A DNA stretch of 64,000 nucleotides, from NCBI RefSeq assembly GCF_000591415.1, contig NZ_JEMF01000050.1:30714-94713 (forward strand), given 5' to 3'. Source of the DNA: Cobetia crustatorum. Lineage in GTDB: Bacteria; Pseudomonadota; Gammaproteobacteria; Pseudomonadales; Halomonadaceae. Under the pieces are notes generated by a model. The model was not told where the DNA came from. It saw only the letters and a program-made list of their open reading frames with translations, and made no database searches. The translations under genes and the position numbers were made by a program. Positions 12,555 to 22,004 of the stretch are shown one piece after another. Positions within the stretch are counted from its first letter, which is position 1; every line of letters starts with the position of its first letter.

Positions 12555-14309
12555 TCAGACTTCACGCGTCGTGACGTTCTCGCTATCACGCAGTTCACGG
12601 CGCAGCACCTTGCCGACATTGCTCTTGGGGAGCTCGTCACGAAATTCGACGAAACGCGGCACCTTATAGCCAGCCAACTGCTCCTTGCACCAGGCGCGCA
12701 AGGTATCGCGATCAAGGTCGGGATTGCGCGACACGACAAACAGCTTGATTGCCTCACCGCTCTGCTCATCAGGTATCCCAACGACAGCCGCTTCCGCCAC
12801 ATCAGGATGACCACTGACCACATCCTCGATCTCGTTCGGATACACATTGAAGCCGGAGACGATGATCATGTCTTTCTTGCGATCGACAATACGCACGAAG
12901 CCGTCCGGCTGAATGACGGCGATATCACCAGTGCGGATGAAATTCTCATCATCCATCGCTTCACGCGTGGCGTCGTCACGCTGCCAGTACCCCTTCATCA
13001 CCTGCGGACCACGTACGCACAATTCTCCGGGTTGATCACGACCCAATGTCACGCCATCAACATCCACCACCTTGAGTTCCGTGCCCGGGACGGGGCGGCC
13101 GATGGTACCGAGCTGCAGTTCACGCGGCGGATTGAAGCTGACGATGGGCGAAGTCTCGGTCATACCGTAACCCTCAGCGATGGGGCAGCCGGTAATGGCC
13201 TCCCAACGTTCAGCCGCGGTACGCGTCAATGCCATGCCACCGGAGATGGTGAGCTTGAGCTTCGAGAAGTCCAGCGCTTTGAAATCATCGCGCTGACACA
13301 GTGCCGAGAACAGCGTATTGAGGCCGACAAAGGCGGTAAACGGCGTGGTGCGTAGTGTCTTGATGAAGCCATCAATATCACGCGGATTGGTGATCAGCAC
13401 GCTGTGGTTGCCACTCTCCATGCTATAGAGGCAATTCACCGTGAAGGTATAGATGTGATAGACCGGCAGCGGTGCAATCAGCACTTCCTGACCTTCCTTG
13501 AGCACATCACTGATCACACCACGCGCCTGCAGCATGTTCGCCACAAGATTGCGATGCGTCAGCATGGTGCCCTTGGCCACGCCCGTGGTGCCGCCGGTGT
13601 ACTGCAGCGCCGCCACGTCGTCTGGCTGACGGTTGACACGGGTATGCGAAAGGCCTGCACCGCGCTTGAGAACATCGCGCAGACCATGTGCCGCGGGAAG
13701 TGTGTAGGCCGGCACCATCTTCTTGATATAGCGCACCGCTAAATTGATCAGCGGGCGCTTGGGGAAATCATGCAGATCGCCGATCTCGGTGATGATGACT
13801 TCTTCAATCGAGGTGCGGTCGAGTACCTTCTCAAGCTTGTCGGCCATATTGGCCAGAATCACGATCGCACGGGCACCTGCATCATGAAACTGATGCTGCA
13901 TCTCGCGTTCGGTATAAAGCGGATTGGTGTTGACCACGACCAGCCCCGCCCGCAGCGCACCGAAGACCGCGACCGGAAACTGCAGCAGGTTCGGCAGCTG
14001 AATCGCAATACGATCACCGGGCTCAAGTCCGGTTTCATGCTCAAGCCAAGCCGCGAAGTTACGCGACAGGCGATCGACATCGGCATAGTTCAGTGTCTTG
14101 CCCATGCAACTGAACGCCGGGCGACTGGCATAGTTGGCACAGCTGGCCTCGAAGACCTCAAGGATGGAAGAATAGTCCTCAAGCCCGTTCAGCGGCTCAC
14201 CGCATAGAATCAGACTGTCACTGTCTGGTGCGCATGTATTCGTACTATCAGCGCTCGTACTATCAGCGCTATCAGCTGTCGCAGAAGCGGCAGAATTGGC
14301 ATCACGCAT
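12555..14309 (-). CDS. fadD: long-chain fatty acid--CoA ligase
   Basis: Adenylate-forming enzyme that activates fatty acids with ATP and CoA for beta-oxidation and lipid synthesis, at the inner membrane. About 584 residues. Motifs: YTGGTTGVAKGTMLTHRN (P-loop), GYGMTETSP, the FACS signature around RTGDIAVIQPDGFVRIVDRKKDMI, and the C-terminal lysine in LPKSNVGKVLRREL. The N-terminal 40 residues are an unusual low-complexity stretch rich in Ala, Ser, Asp and Thr (ADSADSTSADST). The start is uncertain: the ATG at 14309 has GGAG 9 nt upstream; in-frame starts at 14324, 14336 and a GTG at 14360 lack clear ribosome sites. Monocistronic, with its own terminator. Confidence 0.9.
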   Translation of the reverse strand: MRDANSAASATADSADSTSADSTNTCAPDSDSLILCGEPLNGLEDYSSILEVFEASCANYASRPAFSCMGKTLNYADVDRLSRNFAAWLEHETGLEPGDRIAIQLPNLLQFPVAVFGALRAGLVVVNTNPLYTEREMQHQFHDAGARAIVILANMADKLEKVLDRTSIEEVIITEIGDLHDFPKRPLINLAVRYIKKMVPAYTLPAAHGLRDVLKRGAGLSHTRVNRQPDDVAALQYTGGTTGVAKGTMLTHRNLVANMLQARGVISDVLKEGQEVLIAPLPVYHIYTFTVNCLYSMESGNHSVLITNPRDIDGFIKTLRTTPFTAFVGLNTLFSALCQRDDFKALDFSKLKLTISGGMALTRTAAERWEAITGCPIAEGYGMTETSPIVSFNPPRELQLGTIGRPVPGTELKVVDVDGVTLGRDQPGELCVRGPQVMKGYWQRDDATREAMDDENFIRTGDIAVIQPDGFVRIVDRKKDMIIVSGFNVYPNEIEDVVSGHPDVAEAAVVGIPDEQSGEAIKLFVVSRNPDLDRDTLRAWCKEQLAGYKVPRFVEFRDELPKSNVGKVLRRELRDSENVTTREV

Positions 14310-14360
14310 GGCAATGGGCTCCATGGCTACGTTCATCGGGTGCAATATCGATGGGCTCAC

Positions 14361-14812
14361 ACCCTTTGTTGTTATCGGGCCGTCACGCCCGCATGTAAAT
14401 GGATGGCACGAATGATAGGCGTATCATCGTTGTTATACGCTACCTTAACCAGCACGCATTGCATTGTAAAACGATCGATTGAAACCATCGTTCACATTCA
14501 TGAATCCTTCACCATATCAATGGATTGCAGGCATTCGACCTTGGTCCGATGGCTAACGACTGGCTGATGGAAAGTAGAGCAGGAGTACACACAGTGAAAG
14601 CCGAACGACGTGCGCGCCCTCCTCTCCCTCTACCTGCACTATTTATCATCCCTGCCATGTCGTTATGCGCTCCAGGCCTTTGAGTCGCAGCGTGCTTACC
14701 CTTACTCTGAAGCGCATCAGGCGATAACGCCAGTGAAGGAGATGGGCTCCACCTCCTGCATATTCATTCTGACGGCGCTTTCGTTCATCGCTCATCTGTA
14801 GAGGAATCTCGC
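14361..14812. promoter_or_regulatory. fadD-cysK divergent intergenic region with palindromes
   Basis: No gene is supported in these 450 bp. Close to fadD there is ATGATA-GGCG-TATCAT (14412-14427), overlapping a second inverted repeat CGTAT...ATACG, and further out TGAAAC-CATC-GTTCA (14480-14494), which loosely resembles PsrA/FadR-type fatty-acid operators. The cysK ribosome site (GAGGAA) is at the right end. Operator roles are inferred from symmetry only. Confidence 0.35.
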
Positions 14813-15778
14813 ATGGCACAGATCTATCAGGACAACTCACTGGCCATCGGCAACACGCCACTGGTCAAGATCAACCGCCTGAGCAGCCACCCACGCCTTT
14901 ACGCCAAGGTGGAAGCACGTAATCCAGCGTTTTCCGTCAAATGCCGTATCGGTTCCAGCATGGTGTGGGATGCCGAAGAGCGTGGCGCGCTCAAACCGGG
15001 TATGGAAATCGTCGAGCCAACCTCCGGTAACACCGGCATTGCACTAGCCTTTGTCGGCGCTGCACGTGGTTATCCGGTGACACTGACGATGCCGTCTTCA
15101 ATGAGCATGGAGCGTCGCAAGGTGCTCAAGGCACTGGGTGCCAATCTGGTACTGACAGACCCGGCACTCGGTATGCAGGGTGCGATAGACAAAGCCTGCG
15201 AACTACAGAAAGCCGAGCCGGAGCGTTACTTCCTGCCGCAACAGTTCTCGAATCCCGCCAACCCGCGTATCCATGAAGAGACTACTGGTCCAGAAATCTG
15301 GGATGCGCTAGATGGTGACATGGATGTACTGGTCGCTGGCGTCGGCACCGGCGGCACCATCAGCGGCATCGCGCGTTACTTCAAGACGATTCGCGGCCAG
15401 ACGCTTGAAGCGGTAGCAGTGGAACCGACCGAATCCGCCATCATCACTCAGCGTCTCAAGGGCGAGTCCATCACACCTGCCCCGCACAAGATTCAAGGCA
15501 TTGGCGCCAACTTCATCCCTGACAACCTGGACCTGACGCTGATCGATCGCGTCGAGCCGGTCGCCAGCGATGAGGCGATGGCCATGGCACGCCGCATCAT
15601 GAAAGAGGAAGGCATCATGTGCGGTATCTCTTGTGGCGCGGCAATGATCGCGGCACTGCGCCTGGCCGATGATCCGGCGTACGCTGACAAATCCATCGTC
15701 GTCATCCTGCCGGACAGCGGCGAGCGCTACCTGTCCTCACCGATGTTTGCTGGCATGTTCGATGAAGTTGAAGACTGA
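14813..15778 (+). CDS. cysK: cysteine synthase A (O-acetylserine sulfhydrylase)
   Basis: PLP enzyme that makes cysteine from O-acetyl-L-serine and sulfide in the cytosol. 321 residues, matching E. coli CysK (323) rather than CysM. The PLP-binding lysine is in [16 protein letters not shown], the substrate loop is [13 protein letters not shown], the phosphate-binding loop is [10 protein letters not shown], and [16 protein letters not shown] is typical of CysK. GAGGAA stands before the ATG. It is flanked downstream by a bidirectional terminator, so it is probably a single-gene unit. No neighbouring sulfate-assimilation genes are in the window. Confidence 0.95.
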   Translation: MAQIYQDNSLAIGNTPLVKINRLSSHPRLYAKVEARNPAFSVKCRIGSSMVWDAEERGALKPGMEIVEPTSGNTGIALAFVGAARGYPVTLTMPSSMSMERRKVLKALGANLVLTDPALGMQGAIDKACELQKAEPERYFLPQQFSNPANPRIHEETTGPEIWDALDGDMDVLVAGVGTGGTISGIARYFKTIRGQTLEAVAVEPTESAIITQRLKGESITPAPHKIQGIGANFIPDNLDLTLIDRVEPVASDEAMAMARRIMKEEGIMCGISCGAAMIAALRLADDPAYADKSIVVILPDSGERYLSSPMFAGMFDEVED

Positions 15779-15833
15779 TATGCCGCATTCCAGCACTTGG
15801 TCGAACAGTCGTTAGACACAGTTGTTAGACATG

Positions 15834-15863
15834 GAAAGGGCCGCATTCGCGGCCCTTTCTGAT
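15834..15863. terminator. terminator between cysK and the amidotransferase gene
   Basis: Perfect 11-bp inverted repeat GAAAGGGCCGC / GCGGCCCTTTC with a 4-nt loop (15834-15859), followed by a short T-rich stretch. It lies between convergent genes and probably works in both directions. Confidence 0.7.
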
Positions 15864-15901
15864 TTCCAGACATCAAAGAATGTCTTCTCACTGAAGCGTA
15901 C

Positions 15902-16768
15902 TCAGCAACTCACATCGGTGGCCAACCAATCTGGCGTGAGGCGCGCCGTCGCCTGCCTATCCGCCCCCTCGCCTTCTTCAATCGGCAGTTCACCGCCAAG
16001 ACTCGCCACCAACTCGCCTTCGCGGAACACCACCAGCTGCCCCGGCAGCAGGCGCACCCACTGCTCATTATCTGTTAGCGGGTCTGTCGCAATCACTGAC
16101 ACCACATCATTGCAGGTAGTGTGCTGCTGGAAATCGACGCTCATCTCGAAGTCGGTCAGGCTCGCCTTGCCAAACGGCGCACGGCGGGTGATGTGCGCCA
16201 ACTTCGTCGAGCAGTAGGCATACAGATGAATGCCGTCTGATAACAGCAGGTTGAAGACGCCCATACTGCGGAGCCGCTCACACTGCACATGCAGGTGTCG
16301 CCACAGCTCGACGCACTGTTCTGGCGGTTCAGGAAAGGCGCGACGAATCTCGCCGAGCAAAAAACAGGCGGCATGCTCGCTGTCAGTGCTGCCCACTGGC
16401 CGGTAGTACGGCAGCGGCAGTGCCTGCCACTCCGCCAGCTGCCCATTGTGGGCATAGCACCACTGGCGCCCCCATAACTCACGCGTGAACGGGTGAGTGT
16501 TGGCCAGAGTGATCTGCCCCACGTTCGCTTGCCGGATATGGCTGATCACCATCTGCGATTTGATCGGGTACTCCAGGATCATGCGCGCGATAGGCGAGTC
16601 GACCGACGGATGAGGATCACGAAACTCGCGATACCCTCCCTCTTCATAGAAGGCGATGCCCCAGCCATCACGATGCGGCCCCGTGCCACCACCACGCTGC
16701 AGAAAGCCCGCGAAACTGAAGCAGATATCGGTCGGCACATTGGCACTCATGCCGAGCAGTTCACACAT
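15902..16768 (-). CDS. class II glutamine amidotransferase domain protein (YafJ-like)
   Basis: 288 residues. It starts MCELLGMSAN, so after Met removal Cys2 is the N-terminal nucleophile of an Ntn-type glutamine amidotransferase. Other class II features are HRDGWGIAFYEEG, SHIRQANVG, NTHPFTREL and CYAHNGQLAEW. No synthetase domain follows, as in E. coli YafJ, so the acceptor of the released ammonia is unknown; a gamma-glutamyl hydrolase role is possible. The gene overlaps the upstream VWA-protein gene by 8 bp, suggesting co-transcription. Family assignment is secure, function is not. Confidence 0.85.
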   Translation of the reverse strand: MCELLGMSANVPTDICFSFAGFLQRGGGTGPHRDGWGIAFYEEGGYREFRDPHPSVDSPIARMILEYPIKSQMVISHIRQANVGQITLANTHPFTRELWGRQWCYAHNGQLAEWQALPLPYYRPVGSTDSEHAACFLLGEIRRAFPEPPEQCVELWRHLHVQCERLRSMGVFNLLLSDGIHLYAYCSTKLAHITRRAPFGKASLTDFEMSVDFQQHTTCNDVVSVIATDPLTDNEQWVRLLPGQLVVFREGELVASLGGELPIEEGEGADRQATARLTPDWLATDVSC

Positions 16769-18827
16769 GGGGTTCCTCCCGGTGATGCGTTTTACGCGTC
16801 AGGCGACGCACCAGCATGATAAGGGCAAGCAGACCAATCACACCGGCCACTGCGTAGGCAATCATGCGACTCTGCGGTGATTCTGCCTCCCGCTGGGCAA
16901 AGCCCGAAGCACCTTCGAACCACTGATTGATCAACGCCGGCACCTTATCAATCGGCAGACGGCCCTTCAGCAGCAGTGCATTGAGATCTTCCTTCTCATT
17001 ACCTGCCTGATCCAGCCCTTGAACCTCACCGAAGGCCTCGCCCTCGATCGGTGTGCGATCCAGATTGGCAGCACGCCGTGCCGCGCGCTCGTTGAGTGTG
17101 AAGGGAGCGAGGTCAATGAAGCGCGCCTCACCTTCCAACTCGACGCGAGCGCTGATCTGCACGTCGGCACTGACATCACGCTCAAGTGATGGCAGGTCGA
17201 TACGCCATTGACGCTCGCCTTGCTCACTGACTGCCAGCCTTTCGCCACGCAGCGTGGCCACCAGGCGCGTATTCGCGGTATTGAGCAATGGATGACGCGC
17301 AGTGACTTCCAGCGCCTTGGCCGGATGACCAGAGCTGCCGGAGGCACCTGACGTTGCGACCGGCTCGACTAGCAGCGGGTCCACCACACTGGTGCGCTGA
17401 CTGAGCTGGCGCGCAAAGGACGCGTTATCACGATAACCGGCCACGGTCAGCGTCAGGCGCGCACCGCCCAGTTGCTGGGGAGCTGCCATGTCGACATTGA
17501 AGTCAGCGCCGTCTCGCTCAAGACCTCGCTGCTGTGCCGTAGTCACCGCGGCCATTGACGCTTCCAGCGAGGCATCCTTCGAGCCACCGCCGCTAGCCGC
17601 CTCCGCATCAGCGTCCTGCTCCGGCACCAGCCGTGCATTACCGTCGAGCGTGGCCAGGAATTCCTCATCACTGACATCACGTGCGCCATTGGCCAGTGTC
17701 GCTTGCAGCGAATAGCCGAATCCGCGATACAACGTGGCAGGCAGAGGGCGCGCGACAAGCGCCAGATCCGAGACCACCGTGATGCGGCTATCGGCACCCA
17801 CCTGCCCCTCAATACGCCACTCACCCGCCTGCGGCGTGGTCACGGTAATCAGATCGTAGCGGGATTGATGCTCCCAGCGCACGCCCTCCGGCAGAGAACT
17901 TGCCTCCTTTGATGAGGGCAATTGATAACGTTGTCCATCTGGCGCGATCAATACTGGCGCACTGTCAGCTGGGCCATGGAAGACCAGCGCAGTGAATTCA
18001 TCCACGCTGTCATCAATGACAAAGCGCTTGTTCTCCAGCGGCACCTGCTCACCGGGTACGATGCGATCCAGTGCGGCAAGGAAGGTCCGCAGCAGGTCTT
18101 CCGGCGTTTCGGCAACACTGGCCAGGCCGCCAGTGGCATCAGCAACTCGCTGTAGCAAATCGATATCAGCGTTACGCGACAGTGCCACGGTGTGCACCGT
18201 GATGTTGTGACTGGCAAGTGCCGGAGCAAGCTGATCAATGATGCGCTGACGTGATTCAGTATCGCGCGCTGCCTTCAGTCCAGCGGGTTCACGCAAATCC
18301 ACCATGCCATCGGAGAGCAGAATGATCTGGCGTGGCGTATCGCCACCGACTTGCGTTTGAGCGCCTTCGGCAGCCGCACGCAGACCCGCTTCCAGATCGG
18401 TGTACTGCTCGTAATCATCAAGACGGCCCTCAAGGCTGCGCGCCGCCTGCTTCCAATCGCTATTGACCGGCCCTAGAGCCAGCAAGGGTTGTACTTGCTC
18501 ACCGAAGCTCCACAGCCCGGCGCGTGAACGTTCCGGTAGCAGCGTGACGAGAAGATCCAACGCACTGGCGCGCAGATTGCCAGGATCGTTGTGCTTCATG
18601 CTGCCAGACACATCAATCGCCATACGCAGATCAGGAGCGGACTCCTGTTGCGTGGCAGATGCCGTCACTTCTGTCTCTTCAGACTGTGCCAGTGGGCTGA
18701 ACAGCATACCCACCAGCAGCGGACCTGTTAGCCACGCTCCTGTCAGCAATGGCGCTAGCAGTGTCTTGCTCAAGCATCGCAACCACAGACGCGAGAAAGA
18801 TAACGGGACGTTCACATCACGAGGCAT
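16761..18827 (-). CDS. VWA-domain membrane protein (TIGR03503-like)
   Basis: 688 residues. A signal-anchor or signal peptide (about residues 18-50) is followed by a von Willebrand A domain (about 65-260) with an intact MIDAS motif IDVSGSMKHND and the later YTDLEAGL and LLSDGMVD. Then comes a long Ala/Ser/Gly-containing region of beta-rich segments, and one C-terminal membrane helix (MIAYAVAGVIGLLALIMLV) ends in a basic tail. This layout fits the gammaproteobacterial TIGR03503 family, whose function is unknown; most of the chain should be periplasmic. The ATG at 18827 has AAGGA 7 nt upstream. It overlaps the amidotransferase gene and follows a small membrane-protein gene on the same strand. 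Confidence 0.75.
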   Translation of the reverse strand: MPRDVNVPLSFSRLWLRCLSKTLLAPLLTGAWLTGPLLVGMLFSPLAQSEETEVTASATQQESAPDLRMAIDVSGSMKHNDPGNLRASALDLLVTLLPERSRAGLWSFGEQVQPLLALGPVNSDWKQAARSLEGRLDDYEQYTDLEAGLRAAAEGAQTQVGGDTPRQIILLSDGMVDLREPAGLKAARDTESRQRIIDQLAPALASHNITVHTVALSRNADIDLLQRVADATGGLASVAETPEDLLRTFLAALDRIVPGEQVPLENKRFVIDDSVDEFTALVFHGPADSAPVLIAPDGQRYQLPSSKEASSLPEGVRWEHQSRYDLITVTTPQAGEWRIEGQVGADSRITVVSDLALVARPLPATLYRGFGYSLQATLANGARDVSDEEFLATLDGNARLVPEQDADAEAASGGGSKDASLEASMAAVTTAQQRGLERDGADFNVDMAAPQQLGGARLTLTVAGYRDNASFARQLSQRTSVVDPLLVEPVATSGASGSSGHPAKALEVTARHPLLNTANTRLVATLRGERLAVSEQGERQWRIDLPSLERDVSADVQISARVELEGEARFIDLAPFTLNERAARRAANLDRTPIEGEAFGEVQGLDQAGNEKEDLNALLLKGRLPIDKVPALINQWFEGASGFAQREAESPQSRMIAYAVAGVIGLLALIMLVRRLTRKTHHREEPHV

Positions 18828-18872
18828 CACAGATCCTTAGTCCACGCACGGACAATGCACAGATAGCGCTGA

Positions 18873-19385
18873 TCAGAGGGAAGGTTCCTGACGATCACGC
18901 GCCGTACGGCGTGCTGCGGCGGTGCGCGCTGGCGCATCACGGCTTTCGGCACGCAGGCCATTATCAACAGCACCCTCTTGGCCTTCATCATCGTGTGCTG
19001 CACGACGTGACGGTCGCTGCGCTTCACGACGGCGCTGTTCACGACCACGTCCCAGCCACCAGATACCCAAACCTGCCGCCACGCCCAATCCGATGCCGAG
19101 CACCAGCATGGCAAAAGATGACGCCACACCACCGCCATCCTTCTGTATCAGACTAATCGCAAAAGCCACAATCGCCGGCGCGGTGCCGGAATAGCTATCC
19201 GCAGGCACCGTGGCAGTCACATGGAAGCCAGCAGGAACCGCGATCATGCCGGTGACACCACCTACCACTAGCCAGCGCATGAAGCGCGGCAATATCCGTA
19301 CCGCCATATATCCGGTAAATACCACCACCACTGCCAGCCCGAAATAGATCAGCCACATCTGCGGCAGGGAATCAGAAATCAACAT
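18873..19385 (-). CDS. small membrane protein of unknown function
   Basis: 170 residues. Hydrophobic helices are visible at about residues 10-30 (MWLIYFGLAVVVVFTGYM), 36-55 and 88-110, followed by a very basic, Arg/Ala-rich cytoplasmic tail of about 60 residues. I recognise no domain. The ATG at 19385 is chosen because AGGAG lies 8 nt upstream; a GTG at 19394 sits too close to it. It lies 45 bp before the VWA protein on the same strand, and its 5' region holds a 13-bp tandem repeat. Probably the first gene of a three-gene unit with the VWA protein and the amidotransferase; its role is unknown. Confidence 0.6.
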   Translation of the reverse strand: MLISDSLPQMWLIYFGLAVVVVFTGYMAVRILPRFMRWLVVGGVTGMIAVPAGFHVTATVPADSYSGTAPAIVAFAISLIQKDGGGVASSFAMLVLGIGLGVAAGLGIWWLGRGREQRRREAQRPSRRAAHDDEGQEGAVDNGLRAESRDAPARTAAARRTARDRQEPSL

Positions 19386-19399
19386 GCCCTTCACTCCTG

Positions 19400-19477
19400 T
19401 CAGAACTTTCTATCAGAACTTTCTATCAACACGCTCTACCAACATGTTTCATCAACACGTTCTATCAATATTTCCTA
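19400..19477. repeat. six-copy 13-bp tandem repeat
   Basis: Six consecutive units with exact 13-bp period at 19400, 19413, 19426, 19439, 19452 and 19465: TCAGAACTTTCTA (twice, identical), TCAACACGCTCTA, CCAACATGTTTCA, TCAACACGTTCTA, TCAATATTTCCTA. Consensus about TCAAYACNTTCTA. It is noncoding and lies directly in front of the ribosome site of the leftward membrane-protein gene, so it would be in its promoter or 5' leader. Confidence 0.85.
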
Positions 19478-19713
19478 CAAAGAACTGCCGGATAAAACTG
19501 ACGAGCAATGCCTTCAGACGGTACTTCCCGCCGACACTTCAATTTCCTACGAACACGTCCCGCGCATGATGCCCTGCCACTGCACGTTCGTGACCCGCGA
19601 TTTCAACGCCCTTTTCCTACTGGGCAAGGGCTTGTGAACGCTGTGGGACACGCCCAATGTTACACTCCATACCCGCCCGACACACTCGAGCCCCCGACTT
19701 TCACGAGGTAGCC

Positions 19714-21807
19714 ATGTCCGACAGTCCTGTCCAGCGTCATTATCGTGCCAATGACCCAGAATGGCACTGGCTTGAGACACGAGACGCGCCTGAGGTAGAG
19801 GCATTTCTCACCGCAGCCAATGCCGAGAGCGACAATTGGTTCACGCCGCTGATGCCGCTAGCCGATGCGCTCTATACCGGCCACCTGGCACGCCGTGAAC
19901 TGGCCGTCTCCAGCCTACCGGAAGCACTGGACTATTACGTCTATTGGAGCAAGACCGCAGACGATGCCGATTATCCCGTGTGGTGGCGCCATCCTCTAGC
20001 AGCCGATCCCGCTGATACCACGCGTCATGAATGCCTGCTCGATCTGCAAACCCTGTCGCGCCATCACGACTTCGTTGAGCTAGGCGACATGTCCATCTCA
20101 CCGAACGAACAGCAACTGGCGTGGACTCTGGACACCAGCGGTGACGAGGTGTTCAGCCTCATGCTCGGAATTCTGGATGCCAATGACAGCGACGTTCGTC
20201 AAAAGGGACAGAAAGACGAGTGCTTGCTGGACAACATCGGTCCGGATCTGTCTTGGGCCGAGGATGGCCAGCATCTACTTTTCACACGCTATGACAGCAC
20301 CCAGCGCCCGTTCGAGATCTGGTGTCTCAACGTCGAAAACCGTCACGAAACTCTGCTGTATCGCGAGGAAGATAGCGAATTCTGGGTCGGTATGGGCAAG
20401 ACTCGCTCACGCGAATATATAGTGTTGGAAACAGCCTCCAAGGATACCAGCGAGTCTTGGCTATTACCGGCAGCGACACCACTGGGCGAGATGACATTGG
20501 TGCGTGGTCGCGAAACCGGCGTCGAATACGGCGTCGATCACCGCCCCGGCCACTTCTATGTGCTGCATAACCATAACGCGCCGCACTTCCAGCTCGATGT
20601 GGCACCGGAAAGTGCACCAGGCGACTGGCAGCCACTGATTCCCACCCGCGAAGAGGTGACGCTGGAAGGGGTCGATGCCTTCAGCTGGGGATTGATGGTC
20701 GATGAGCGTGATCATCGCCAGGCGCAAGCCTGGTTGCGTGTCGTCGAGTTCGATGGAGCAGCATCAGGGTCAGATGCCATCACGCGTGACGAGCGTCTGG
20801 TGATGCCCGAACAGCCACTGAGTCAGGGACTGGGCGACTGCCCGCATTTCGACTCACGTCGTCTGCGTATCCGGGAGGAAAGCTTCACGACACCGCCGAG
20901 CTGGATCGAGATCGATCTGGATACCGGCACTCGTCATCTGCTCAAACGCCAGACGGTGCATGGCGACCTGGCACCGGATGAGCTGATCAGCCGTCGTCTG
21001 TGGGCCACCTCCGCTGATGGCGAACAGGTGCCTGTCTCGGTCGTGATGCGTCGTGATCTATGTGACACAGAAGGGCGACCGCTCGCGCCATTGCCGGTAC
21101 TGCTGTATGGCTATGGTGCCTATGGCGAGACGCTGGACCCGTGGTTCTCGATTGGACGCCTTGAATTGCTGACACGTGGCGTGGCCTTTGCGGTCGCACA
21201 TGTACGCGGCGGCGGTGATCGCGGTGAACCCTGGTACCTGGCGGGCAAGCTTGAGCACAAGGAAAACAGCTTCCACGACTTCCTCGCGGCGCGTGATGCA
21301 CTGGTTGAACAGGGTGTCGGTGCGGCTGATCGCATTGCAGCCTACGGTGCTAGTGCCGGTGGCCTGCTCGTCGGGGCTAGCCTCAACAAGCGCCCGGATG
21401 CCTTCTGTGCCGCCGTGCTCGACGTACCGTTCGTCGATGTGCTGCGCACCATGGAGAATCCCGAGCTACCGCTGACCACCGCCGAGTACACCGAGTGGGG
21501 CAATCCTCACGAGAGTGAGGCACGTCGCCGCATTCGCGCCTACTCGCCGCTGGACAACCTGACGGCAGCACCTTATCCGCCGCTATTCCTGCAGGGTAGC
21601 TGGCACGATACGCGTGTGCCCTACTGGGAGCCGGCCAAGCTGTATGCGCGCCTGCGCCAGATGGACTGCACGCCACACCCGGTGCTATTGCGCACTGACA
21701 TGAGCTCTGGGCACGGTGGAGCCTCGGGGCGCTTCAAAGCCTGGCGCGACAATGCCCGTCAGGATGCCTTCCTGCTGTGGGCACTGGGTGTAAGCGATGA
21801 CGGCTGA
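19714..21807 (+). CDS. ptrB: oligopeptidase B (protease II)
   Basis: S9-family serine peptidase that cuts short peptides after Arg or Lys; 697 residues (E. coli PtrB 686). The N-terminal beta-propeller is followed by the alpha/beta-hydrolase domain with the catalytic Ser in YGASAGGLLVGASLN, Asp in WHDTRVPYWEPAK and His in SSGHGGASGRF. The HVRGGGDRGEPWY loop is typical. The open frame extends upstream, but the ATG at 19714 with GAGG before it matches the family N terminus. It has its own downstream hairpin and is convergent with katA. Confidence 0.93.
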   Translation: MSDSPVQRHYRANDPEWHWLETRDAPEVEAFLTAANAESDNWFTPLMPLADALYTGHLARRELAVSSLPEALDYYVYWSKTADDADYPVWWRHPLAADPADTTRHECLLDLQTLSRHHDFVELGDMSISPNEQQLAWTLDTSGDEVFSLMLGILDANDSDVRQKGQKDECLLDNIGPDLSWAEDGQHLLFTRYDSTQRPFEIWCLNVENRHETLLYREEDSEFWVGMGKTRSREYIVLETASKDTSESWLLPAATPLGEMTLVRGRETGVEYGVDHRPGHFYVLHNHNAPHFQLDVAPESAPGDWQPLIPTREEVTLEGVDAFSWGLMVDERDHRQAQAWLRVVEFDGAASGSDAITRDERLVMPEQPLSQGLGDCPHFDSRRLRIREESFTTPPSWIEIDLDTGTRHLLKRQTVHGDLAPDELISRRLWATSADGEQVPVSVVMRRDLCDTEGRPLAPLPVLLYGYGAYGETLDPWFSIGRLELLTRGVAFAVAHVRGGGDRGEPWYLAGKLEHKENSFHDFLAARDALVEQGVGAADRIAAYGASAGGLLVGASLNKRPDAFCAAVLDVPFVDVLRTMENPELPLTTAEYTEWGNPHESEARRRIRAYSPLDNLTAAPYPPLFLQGSWHDTRVPYWEPAKLYARLRQMDCTPHPVLLRTDMSSGHGGASGRFKAWRDNARQDAFLLWALGVSDDG

Positions 21808-21867
21808 TTTCGCACTACAACGCTGATTCAAGACCTCCTCAGAACAGGTTGACATCGCCAATACGAC

Positions 21868-21899
21868 AAGGCCCCCGCCGGGTAACCGGCGGGGGCCTT
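21868..21899. terminator. terminator between ptrB and katA
   Basis: Perfect 14-bp inverted repeat AAGGCCCCCGCCGG / CCGGCGGGGGCCTT with a GTAA loop. T-rich sequence follows only loosely (TTGATGTTT). It lies between convergent genes. Confidence 0.7.
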
Positions 21900-22004
21900 G
21901 ATGTTTCCGTCAGCTCATTTATCTGACGGACAGTTTTTTGCGAATAGCGTTTTCCAGATGATTCAGTACCGGGCACTCATCGCAAAGAATTCATCGTGAT
22001 GAAC

